This document shows positions 28,044-35,150 of a stretch of DNA of 64,000 bases, piece by piece (position 1 is the stretch's first letter; each line of letters opens with the position of its first letter). Made by a program: the position numbers and the translations under genes. The notes below the pieces were generated by a model. It was not told the DNA's origin, ran no database searches, and saw nothing but the letters and a program-made list of their open reading frames with translations. Source of the stretch: Alistipes sp. (lineage in GTDB: Bacteria > Bacteroidota > Bacteroidia > Bacteroidales > Rikenellaceae); contig JAGBVG010000053.1 of NCBI GenBank assembly GCA_017630455.1, positions 43,290 to 107,289 on the forward strand. Reading direction: 5' to 3'.

Positions 28044-28760
28044 TTATTTACGTTTAATCTTTCTAAATGGTAGTTTCAGCACTCCGAAGAATGCCTCGCC
28101 AAAGATTCCCGAACTCATCTTCGACGTTCCCTCCTCGCGGTCGATGAATATTATCGACACCTCGCCAATGGAGAATCCCAAGCGCCACGCCGTATACTTC
28201 ATCTCTATCTGGAAGCCGTAGCCGTTCATCGCCACACGGTCGAAATCTATAGCATCGAGCACCTCACGACGATATCCCACAAAGCCCGCCGTGGCATCCG
28301 CAACAGGCATACGCGTTACGATACGCACATACTTGGATGCAAAGTAGGACATCAAGAGTCGTCCCATAGGCCAATTCACGACATTCACACCACGCGAGTA
28401 GCGCGAGCCTATTGCCACCGACTTATCCTCGAGCATAGCATCCAAGCGAGGGAGGTCATCAGGGTTGTGCGAGAAGTCGCAGTCCATCTCAAAGATGCGG
28501 TCGTAACCCTTCGCCAAGGCATACTTAAAGCCCGCGATATATGCCGTACCGAGACCGAGCTTACCACTGCGCTCTATCATCGCCACACGCTCACCATAAC
28601 GCGACTGCGCCTCGCGAACAAGGTCTGCAGTGCCATCCGGCGAGCCATCGTCAACAATCAGCAGGTCGAAACCCTGGGGCATAGCCATCAGGCGATCTAC
28701 CATCTTCGTGACATTCTCCCGCTCGTTGTATGTAGGGATAATAATAAGTCTTCTCATCAC
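28044..28760 (-). CDS. Polyprenol-phosphate mannosyltransferase-like GT2 glycosyltransferase
   Basis: 238 residues with a GT2 (GT-A) fold like dolichol-phosphate mannose synthase. Motifs are IIPTYNERENV, the first aspartates in VDDGSPDGT, and the metal site EMDCDFSHNPDDL. There is no C-terminal membrane domain, so it is the soluble bacterial type, acting at the inner membrane face to load a sugar on a polyprenyl phosphate. It overlaps the second glycosyltransferase gene by four bases (28757-28760), which indicates coupling. Confidence 0.9.
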   Translation of the reverse strand: MMRRLIIIPTYNERENVTKMVDRLMAMPQGFDLLIVDDGSPDGTADLVREAQSRYGERVAMIERSGKLGLGTAYIAGFKYALAKGYDRIFEMDCDFSHNPDDLPRLDAMLEDKSVAIGSRYSRGVNVVNWPMGRLLMSYFASKYVRIVTRMPVADATAGFVGYRREVLDAIDFDRVAMNGYGFQIEMKYTAWRLGFSIGEVSIIFIDREEGTSKMSSGIFGEAFFGVLKLPFRKIKRK

Positions 28761-29755
28761 ATCATATTTTTAAATCGGCGTGCGCCATAGAGATAACGCA
28801 ATACTATCGAAAAGCCATATATATGCTCTGCCTTTTTGGTGCGCGCCACAGCCTTACGCTTCTGAGCAAGCATCTTGTGCCACGCTATAAACCTACCCCA
28901 CGCCCTCACGATAGCCCACGCCTTGTGTGGGTGCAGCGTTAGGAGGTATGCCAACGCCTCTGCACCATCGGTGAATGGACGCACCACAGCCACAACAATA
29001 CGTTGCAGAGGTATTGCACACTTATAGAGCATCGCGAGGTTGTTGCGGTGGTTGAGATATATCTTCATCGAAGATGGCGGCAGCGTACCACCACCGAGGT
29101 GGTATACCTTCGCGCGAGGCTCTACCATTATGCGCCAGCCACTTAGTTGCATACGCCACTGCAGATCAATCTCCTCCATATGGGCAAAGAAATCCTCGTC
29201 GAAGCCCCCCATAGCGTGAAAGACCTCGCTACGGCAGCACATAGCAGCACCACTTGCCCAAAAGATATCTCGAGCATCGTCATACTGACCCTCATCACAC
29301 TCCACTTCTGATAGAATGCGTCCGCGACAGAACGGATAGCCGAGGTAGTCAATGAAGCCTCCCGACGCACCGGCATACTCAAACATCCTATGGTCGCTAT
29401 CCGCCAGCAACTTTGGCGCTACGACAGCCACATCCCTCTCTCTATCAAGCACCTCCACCAGCGGCTGCCACCACCCTGCCGTGACCTCCACATCGGAGTT
29501 CAGTAATAGGTAATACTGGCTATCTATCTCCCTCAGCGCGCGGTTGTATCCCCCAGCAAAGCCATAGTTGCGGTCGAGCTTTACGACGCGAATATCGGGA
29601 TAGTGTAAGCGTAGCCACACCAACGAGTCATCCGTAGAGCCGTTGTCGGCAACGACAACCTCCGCATCGCCCGACGTATGCTCCACAACACTCGGCAGAT
29701 AACGCTCCAAGTGCCTGCGACCATTCCAGTTGAGTATAACTACGCTTAACTTCAT
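28757..29755 (-). CDS. GT2 family glycosyltransferase (rhamnosyltransferase-like)
   Basis: 332 residues. GT2 domain with VVILNWNGRRHLERYL, VADNGSTDDS and the DxD-like region LLLNSDVEVT, followed by the family's MGGFDEDFFAHMEEIDLQWR segment. The C-terminal ~80 residues are basic and amphipathic, consistent with attachment to the inner membrane. The likely product is a cell-surface glycan (LPS or capsule); the sugar is unknown. First of a two-gene unit, with a palindrome just upstream of the start. Confidence 0.9.
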   Translation of the reverse strand: MKLSVVILNWNGRRHLERYLPSVVEHTSGDAEVVVADNGSTDDSLVWLRLHYPDIRVVKLDRNYGFAGGYNRALREIDSQYYLLLNSDVEVTAGWWQPLVEVLDRERDVAVVAPKLLADSDHRMFEYAGASGGFIDYLGYPFCRGRILSEVECDEGQYDDARDIFWASGAAMCCRSEVFHAMGGFDEDFFAHMEEIDLQWRMQLSGWRIMVEPRAKVYHLGGGTLPPSSMKIYLNHRNNLAMLYKCAIPLQRIVVAVVRPFTDGAEALAYLLTLHPHKAWAIVRAWGRFIAWHKMLAQKRKAVARTKKAEHIYGFSIVLRYLYGARRFKNMM

Positions 29756-29762
29756 AACGAAA

Positions 29763-29895
29763 TCTGCTTTAAGCAGATAAATTAGTAGTAAGTAATTAGT
29801 AATCGTGTCGCCTCATAGAGGCAATTTTGGGATAGGGAATTATAGGGATAAATAGGGAATTACCCATAACTACATATCTCTACCCATAACTACCC
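29763..29895. repeat. Palindrome and simple-sequence intergenic region
   Basis: A perfect 17-base palindrome (ATCTGCTT-T-AAGCAGAT, 29763-29779) lies 7 bases upstream of the glycosyltransferase start. It is followed by AATTAGTAGTAAGTAATTAG-type sequence (29780-29804). Then come short direct repeats of AGGGAATTA and of ACCCATAACTAC (about 29826-29895). No gene is visible. Confidence 0.6.
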
Positions 29896-29907
29896 ATTTC
29901 GTTGCCC

Positions 29908-30621
29908 TTACTCCTCCTCGTCTTCTTCCTCCTTAGCATCCTTGCGCTTGGGGTCGTAGCCCTCCACGACGATAACAAACTCACCCTTAGGCTCGTGCTC
30001 GCGGAAGTGCTCCAACGCCTCGGCGATAGTACCACGCACCGTCTCCTCAAACTTCTTGGTAATCTCCCTCACAACAGCCACACGACGCTCCTCACCAAAG
30101 GTCTCAGCAAGCTGCTCCAAGCACTTGACAACACGATATGGCGACTCGTAGAGCACCAACGTGCGAGGCTCCGAGGCGAGCTCCTGAAGGCGCTTCATAC
30201 GCCCCTTCTTCTGCGGCAGGAAGCCCTCGAAGCAGAATCTGTCACAGGGGAAGCCACTCTGCACCACAGCAGGGATAAGCGCCGTAGCGCCAGGCAGCGT
30301 GACAACCTCTATACCCTCCTCCACGCACTTACGTACGAGCAAGAATCCTGGGTCGGAGATTCCTGGAGTGCCAGCATCCGACACCAAAGCCACATCACGG
30401 CCGCTGTTTATAGCCTCGGCAACACGACCCACCGTAGCGTGTTCGTTGAACTTGTGGTGGGAGTGCATAGACTTCTCGATGCCTAAGTGGCGCAACAGGT
30501 GCGACGTGGTACGTGTATCCTCGGCGAGGATAAAATCTACCTCCTTAAGTACGTTTATTGCTCTGAGGGTTATATCCTCGAGGTTACCAATGGGTGTTGG
30601 TACTACATATAATTTTGCCAT
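29908..30621 (-). CDS. rsmI: 16S rRNA (cytidine1402-2'-O)-methyltransferase RsmI
   Basis: 237 residues. It methylates the ribose of C1402 in 16S rRNA using SAM. The tetrapyrrole-methylase fold begins VVPTPIGNLEDITLRA, followed by ILAEDTRTTSHLLRHLGI and VSDAGTPGISDPG, all typical of RsmI. An acidic C-terminal tail (DAKEEEDEEE) replaces the longer tail of E. coli RsmI. It lies 11 bases downstream of the hypothetical gene at 30633. Confidence 0.94.
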   Translation of the reverse strand: MAKLYVVPTPIGNLEDITLRAINVLKEVDFILAEDTRTTSHLLRHLGIEKSMHSHHKFNEHATVGRVAEAINSGRDVALVSDAGTPGISDPGFLLVRKCVEEGIEVVTLPGATALIPAVVQSGFPCDRFCFEGFLPQKKGRMKRLQELASEPRTLVLYESPYRVVKCLEQLAETFGEERRVAVVREITKKFEETVRGTIAEALEHFREHEPKGEFVIVVEGYDPKRKDAKEEEDEEE

Positions 30622-30632
30622 AGTATGGTTGT

Positions 30633-31664
30633 TTATGCCAATTTACGCTCCAAGAGCGACACTATCAACTTTGCAGCCTCCGAGTCGGGATTCCAGTGGA
30701 AGTTCTCGACGATGTATATCATACACTCATCCAAATCCTCGAACTCATCGAGCGTATCTATCGTAGCTTCGTAACGCTCGGCATCGCCACCAAAGAGGTC
30801 GCGAATCATAAGGAACTTGTCGTTGAGACCTATAGCCTTGCGAAGCTCGTCAATGCGATTGAATGGTGTTGTAGGCTCCTGACTCTCTGTTGCCGCCATA
30901 GCATCTGCCAACGTGGTGACATCACCACGCAACACATCACCCAGACGCTGCGGCTGCTCCTCGGCTGTAGTTGCCACTACAGGCTGTGGCACAGGTGTAT
31001 GTACCACCTCCTCGGCCACCTCTGGCTTCTCCTCGCGAGGCTCAGACTTTGGCGTTGCTACACGAGGTGTGTAGCCATCATCGTAGAGATGCACCATCTT
31101 GCGGCCACGCTTGGCACGCACAGGGATATCCTCCAAGTTGAACAACGCACCCGAAGCACTCTGCGCACTATCCTCCTCGGGCTGCGGCGCTGGTGCGGGT
31201 TCTGGCGTAGGTGCAGGTTCGATTTCTGGTTCGGGTTCTGGCTGTGGCTCTACGACAGGAATTTCCGCCTCTATACTCTCAGCAGCCACCTCCTCGGCAA
31301 CCTCTGCAGCCACCTCCTTAACGACACTCTCCTCTGCCGCCACGTTCTCCTCGCTCTCCTCACCAATACCGAGCAGGGCATCTATATCGAGGGCATCGTC
31401 GAAGTCATCCACGATATTGCTAATACTCTCCGCAACTGCCGCTGGCGCAGCAACCTCATACTCCGCCTTTATGGTCTCAGCTACACTCTCCACGCGCTCC
31501 TCATCACCCTCTGTAGGGGTGTAGTCGAGGATCTCATCGTAGATATGTCGCAACTCCTCGAGAGCCAAATCACGCTCTATGCGAGGCACATTTTTGTTAC
31601 CTTTCCAGCTGTTTATGATGGTTGTCACACGCGACAAACGCTCGTCAATTCTCTTAAGTCCCAT
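30633..31664 (-). CDS. Hypothetical protein with acidic Pro/Glu-rich linker
   Basis: 343 residues, no signal peptide. A short helical N-terminus (about 1-60) is followed by a long low-complexity region rich in E, A, V and P (about 85-240, with PEPEPEIEPAPTPEPAP). A folded C-terminal domain of ~85 residues starts FNRIDELRKAIGLNDKF. Similar proteins occur in Bacteroidales without a known function. It is cotranscribed with rsmI. The linker resembles that in the FtsK protein at 35151, which only shows a shared composition. Confidence 0.7.
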   Translation of the reverse strand: MGLKRIDERLSRVTTIINSWKGNKNVPRIERDLALEELRHIYDEILDYTPTEGDEERVESVAETIKAEYEVAAPAAVAESISNIVDDFDDALDIDALLGIGEESEENVAAEESVVKEVAAEVAEEVAAESIEAEIPVVEPQPEPEPEIEPAPTPEPAPAPQPEEDSAQSASGALFNLEDIPVRAKRGRKMVHLYDDGYTPRVATPKSEPREEKPEVAEEVVHTPVPQPVVATTAEEQPQRLGDVLRGDVTTLADAMAATESQEPTTPFNRIDELRKAIGLNDKFLMIRDLFGGDAERYEATIDTLDEFEDLDECMIYIVENFHWNPDSEAAKLIVSLLERKLA

Positions 31665-31698
31665 TCTCCTGTACGATAAATATAGGTATACAACGTAT

Positions 31699-31706
31699 CA
31701 AAGGTA
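31699..31706 (-). promoter_or_regulatory. -7 box for the hypothetical gene and rsmI
   Basis: TACCTTTG on the minus strand, 34 bases upstream of the start at 31664. Just upstream are GTGAAAACTGAAAG-type simple sequences (31710-31748). No clear -33 box. Confidence 0.5.
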
Positions 31707-31757
31707 ATAAAAAAAAGTGAAAACTGAAAGTTACAACTTGAAAAGTAGGGAAATAGA

Positions 31758-31792
31758 CAAAAAAACTGCCCGACCCAAAGAGCCGAGCAGTT
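31758..31792 (-). terminator. Terminator of the fimbrillin-like lipoprotein gene
   Basis: Stem 31764-31772 with 31784-31792 (nine pairs, one G-T on the minus strand), followed on the minus strand by seven T residues. It starts 20 bases after the stop at 31813. Confidence 0.85.
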
Positions 31793-31812
31793 CGATATTG
31801 TGCTAAAGCGTG

Positions 31813-33411
31813 TTACTCTGCGTAGCGGAGACCTACCTCATAAATGAAATAGTATGTTCCCTGACCTGATACACCTGTATCACAACTTACACTCACATAT
31901 TGCTGAGAAGGTGTCATTGTAAATGCCGACAACCATACGCCTGCACCAGCCTTACTATCACTAAGATTTGAGTTTGTCTTATCAGTACAAGTAATAGACT
32001 TACTTGCTGAAGATGAAGCAGATGATACTGGACCTACATAACCATTCTTATCAAATGCTTTGAAATTCCAAAGTCCAGCGGCATAAGCGTGGCGAACCAC
32101 CTGTGGCTGAACGTTAATATCAGCAGGTATATTAAACATTGGAGAAACAATATAACCAGACTCATTAGTTGTACCGAGCACCTTACGGTAATAGTGCAAT
32201 ACCAATGTACTGCTGTGACTAGCCAAATCCATAGTACCCACTCGCAACTTACCATTTGTCGACCAACCTGCGTTGCGATAAGCATCCAACGAGCCATTTA
32301 CAAAGTTGTAACTATATGGCAAACCTGTAATATGCACAGTAGCGGTCTCTGAAGATTTGTACTCCTTGCCATCCTTGGTCTTGATGTATGCCTGAACGCT
32401 CTTCTCGCCCCAAGATGATACGGTAACGTTGCCGATGGTCTTAGATGCAGCGTCTACAGAGGCAGCAACATACTCCTTGCCATTGATGATATAACCAGCC
32501 TCGGCAATCATAGCCTTCTGGATGCCTGAGAACGAAGCCGATGAGTAGATAACGTTATTAGCGCAAGAGTTTGCCGTTGCTGGGTCGCCAGCAGCGTAGT
32601 AACTGTATGATGTCATAGGCGTGCCGAGTGATACAGAAGGTGTTGACCACTCAATGTTTACGCGTGTGGTAGTACCCTTAGCGAAGGTCTTGCCGTTGTA
32701 GGCCTTAGAGCATACGTTGCCCGCAGCATCTGTGAGGCTCACAATGTATCCCGCAGTCATATCCATATCGGCTGGCAATGAGAAGAAGAATGAGTTTGCA
32801 GGGTTTTCGATAGCGTACTCTGCAACCTCACCCGATGTAGAGGCAACCTCCTCTACGAAGTTATATACAAACTCCGAAGCGATAGCCGAGTCATCGAAAG
32901 CCTTAAACTCCGCCTTTACCAAAGACTCCACACCGCTAACCTCGACGTGGAGGAGCGCATTTGCAGGAGCAAACGACATATTGATCTTCTCAGCAGATTT
33001 AGACGATGCCTTTGCCACCAACACCGCAGCGTCGTCACCCGACTGCACAGCGAGGTTAATGGTAGCAACACCCTCCGAGATAGCCACCGCAGGGTAGATA
33101 GCGTAGTAGGTATCCTCAGCCGCAGCGACACTGCCCTCACCAGAGAAGAATGCCTGGTCGCGAGTCTCGCCAAGTTCGTATGCTGTCATAGTCATATATG
33201 TACCAGCCACAGACGCGAGTTGAATCTTATCATACTCAGCCCACTTTACATCGGTAAAATTCTCACCCTCAACCGATACACGTGTCTCGTCCAACACGAT
33301 TGAGGCGTTAACAGTAACATTGTTCTTTGCAACAACATCCATCGGAGTGTTCTCCTTAGAACAACCCACCAAAGCAGCAACGGCTGCCAAAGCCATAAAA
33401 ATCTTCTTCAT
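31813..33411 (-). CDS. Fimbrillin-like secreted lipoprotein
   Basis: 532 residues from the ATG at 33409-33411, chosen because it begins MKKIFMALAAVAALVGC, a lipoprotein signal peptide with lipobox LVGC; the open frame to 33507 runs through the small ORF upstream. The N-terminal ~270 residues follow the Bacteroidetes fimbrillin pattern (TRVSVEGENFTDVKWAEYDKI split by conserved W, then YYAIYP). The C-terminal half is beta-rich with no recognised domain. It is probably anchored in the outer membrane or built into a pilus-like fibre. The second gene of a unit headed by the 41-aa peptide gene, 22 bases upstream. Confidence 0.8.
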   Translation of the reverse strand: MKKIFMALAAVAALVGCSKENTPMDVVAKNNVTVNASIVLDETRVSVEGENFTDVKWAEYDKIQLASVAGTYMTMTAYELGETRDQAFFSGEGSVAAAEDTYYAIYPAVAISEGVATINLAVQSGDDAAVLVAKASSKSAEKINMSFAPANALLHVEVSGVESLVKAEFKAFDDSAIASEFVYNFVEEVASTSGEVAEYAIENPANSFFFSLPADMDMTAGYIVSLTDAAGNVCSKAYNGKTFAKGTTTRVNIEWSTPSVSLGTPMTSYSYYAAGDPATANSCANNVIYSSASFSGIQKAMIAEAGYIINGKEYVAASVDAASKTIGNVTVSSWGEKSVQAYIKTKDGKEYKSSETATVHITGLPYSYNFVNGSLDAYRNAGWSTNGKLRVGTMDLASHSSTLVLHYYRKVLGTTNESGYIVSPMFNIPADINVQPQVVRHAYAAGLWNFKAFDKNGYVGPVSSASSSASKSITCTDKTNSNLSDSKAGAGVWLSAFTMTPSQQYVSVSCDTGVSGQGTYYFIYEVGLRYAE

Positions 33412-33433
33412 AGTAGTGTACGTTCTAAAAAAA

Positions 33434-33559
33434 TTACTCCATCTCCTCGCCTTCGCCGCCATCGCCATAATCACCGCCGATGCCCGAAAGTGTGAAACCT
33501 GCCTCAACCAAGATCTCTACGACCTCGATCTCTGGCGCTGTGTAAAACATCTTCTTCAT
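33434..33559 (-). CDS. 41-aa peptide with YTAPEIEVVE motif, upstream of the lipoprotein
   Basis: A small ORF of 41 codons plus TAA. It begins MKKMFYTAPEIEVVE and ends in a Gly/Asp/Glu-rich tail (GIGGDYGDGGEGEEME). There is no signal peptide and no cysteine. Support for it being real: a consensus promoter lies 77 bases upstream, the fimbrillin-like gene follows 22 bases after its stop, and its central 17 residues match the peptide at 54489-54605 closely (YT-A/S-P-E/D-x-EVVE-xx-VE-x-GF). Function unknown. Confidence 0.75.
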   Translation of the reverse strand: MKKMFYTAPEIEVVEILVEAGFTLSGIGGDYGDGGEGEEME

Positions 33560-33635
33560 AAAAAGTTATATAAATTTATTCTTATTTCTCGAATCTTACT
33601 CTCCGCGAATGTATTACGCGCGCGAAAAAGTCGTG

Positions 33636-33666
33636 CAAAGGTAATCTATTTTTTTTCGCCACCAAA
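33636..33666 (-). promoter_or_regulatory. Promoter of the small peptide/fimbrillin-like unit
   Basis: Minus strand: TTTG (33663-33666), 19-base spacer, TACCTTTG (33636-33643), a full match to the Bacteroidetes consensus. The leader to the peptide start is about 70 bases and contains a GC-rich CGCGCGCG stretch. Confidence 0.8.
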
Positions 33667-33715
33667 AAAATTTCAACAAACACCCCTATTTTCATCGTAT
33701 AAAGTTACACCATTA

Positions 33716-33759
33716 CAAAAAAATAGGAGTGCCCAATAAGTTTATCGGACACTCCTATT
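33716..33759 (-). terminator. Terminator of the DUF4465-like lipoprotein gene
   Basis: Ten-pair stem 33722-33731 with 33750-33759, then one mismatch and two more pairs; TTTTTTT follows on the minus strand (33716-33722). The stop of the gene is at 33776. One of three hairpins sharing the loop AATAAGTTT. Confidence 0.9.
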
Positions 33760-33775
33760 ATGTCAGAAGCTATAC

Positions 33776-34498
33776 CTACTTGTCGCTGACAAGTTTATAC
33801 TTATACACCAAATCGTCCATAGCAATGTAGAGAGGTGTGTTGGCACCATACTCGCCCACGTCCGAGGTCTCGACCGTTACCCTAACGCCATACTGCGACT
33901 CGACGTTGAGCTTAAACTCATTCCAGTTGTCGGCGATAAAACGCTTACCATCACGATAATCAACAACATAGCACTCCGCACCCTCACCCACAGGGCGATC
34001 AAACTTATCCAACGCCGTAAACACCACCTTGAGGAAGTCGCCGTCGTCGAACTTTCGCGCAAAGTCGTTGATATCCTCATCGGTAATCGAGGCGTAGGTG
34101 TATGTGGTGAGGTTGAGATTTACGCTCGATAGCTTGATGGTCGCATCCTTACGGAAGCGGATGTCACAAGGCTCGCTATAGCTGTCGTAGTAGTACAACA
34201 AGAAGCTATCTCCCGAGGCGGCCTTAGCGTTATATACGGCATACTGATTCTCAAACTTGCCATTCGCGGCATCGGTATCAAAGATCATAGACTGCGCGAA
34301 GCCTCCCCAGTAGCTATACTCCTGGTTATAGAAGTACTCGAATGTGAAGGTATCACACTCATAACCATATTGATACTCACCCTCAAACGCCGCTTCGAAG
34401 CTCTCCGTGAAGATGTTTTCGTCCACAAATGTCGTTGTCTCCTTATGACAAGCCGACAACACCAATGCAATAGCTGCAAAACAAAGTAATCTCTTCAT
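33776..34498 (-). CDS. DUF4465-like lipoprotein
   Basis: 240 residues from the ATG at 34496-34498 (MKRLLCFAAIALVLSAC; lipobox LSAC). The segment YWGGFAQSMIFD, followed by NQYAVYNAKAASGDSF, and the C-terminal pattern DDGDFLKVVFTALD fit the DUF4465 family, seen in Bacteroidetes surface proteins with a jelly-roll-like fold. Probably at the outer membrane. It is the last gene of the run ftsK, LolA-like, this gene, and is closed by a strong terminator. Confidence 0.75.
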   Translation of the reverse strand: MKRLLCFAAIALVLSACHKETTTFVDENIFTESFEAAFEGEYQYGYECDTFTFEYFYNQEYSYWGGFAQSMIFDTDAANGKFENQYAVYNAKAASGDSFLLYYYDSYSEPCDIRFRKDATIKLSSVNLNLTTYTYASITDEDINDFARKFDDGDFLKVVFTALDKFDRPVGEGAECYVVDYRDGKRFIADNWNEFKLNVESQYGVRVTVETSDVGEYGANTPLYIAMDDLVYKYKLVSDK

Positions 34499-34534
34499 TC
34501 CTAACATTTTATTTAAATTAACACTACTCACCAA

Positions 34535-35143
34535 CTACAGGAACGAGACGGTATCGTAGGCACGATAATCCTCCTTGTTCCAGCGCGGTAATTTCGTTTG
34601 GCTTACATCCGCAACCGTGAGCGACAATAGATATCCCTCTCCGTCGTAGTTGTAGGAGATGCTGCGCGGCACAACCACTCCATCCTTGTTCTCAAGCACC
34701 AGCGAGATCTCAACAATACCCGTCGAGTCATCGCGCGGCACAAGGCTCAACCTACATCCTGCATCGAGGGTCTCAGCAACCGACACCACAAACTCCTCAT
34801 CCGCAAAGTCGAAGGCACGTGTGGGATTTGTAAGCAGGTCGCCAGAGCTGTTATCCACCCTATCAATGGTAACCTCCTTGCGGTCGTTGTTTATCTCCTG
34901 TCGCACCTTGCCGTCGCTATAGACCTCCATAACGCCGAGCGTGAGGTAGTAGCCATCACCGTCGACCATAAAATAGCCCCTTATGGGCTGCTCCTCCATC
35001 GACATCTCGACATAAAAGCCATAGCGCTGACCAAGCGATCTGTCGAGAGCCTCGAGCCACTCCCCTGCGCTCCTCTGCGCCGAAGCCGTAACAACCGACA
35101 GCAGAGCGACAATCATCAATATTACACCCCTCCTCATACGCAC
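34535..35143 (-). CDS. LolA-like outer-membrane lipoprotein carrier protein
   Basis: 202 residues with a signal peptide ending near TASAQ (about 23). The body has the LolA pattern of an antiparallel sheet (YGFYVEMSMEEQPIRGYFMVDGD split by a turn, then YLTLGVMEVYSDGK). LolA carries lipoproteins across the periplasm. It lies 7 bases after ftsK. In E. coli too lolA follows ftsK, which supports the call. Sequence similarity is weak, so a divergent LolA relative is possible. Confidence 0.75.
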   Translation of the reverse strand: MRMRRGVILMIVALLSVVTASAQRSAGEWLEALDRSLGQRYGFYVEMSMEEQPIRGYFMVDGDGYYLTLGVMEVYSDGKVRQEINNDRKEVTIDRVDNSSGDLLTNPTRAFDFADEEFVVSVAETLDAGCRLSLVPRDDSTGIVEISLVLENKDGVVVPRSISYNYDGEGYLLSLTVADVSQTKLPRWNKEDYRAYDTVSFL

Positions 35144-35150
35144 TCAGCCA

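Noticed and set aside
33412-33507. N-terminal extension of the fimbrillin-like protein
   Set aside because: It would read through the small peptide gene in another frame and destroy the lipoprotein signal; the ATG at 33411 starts a perfect lipobox signal peptide.
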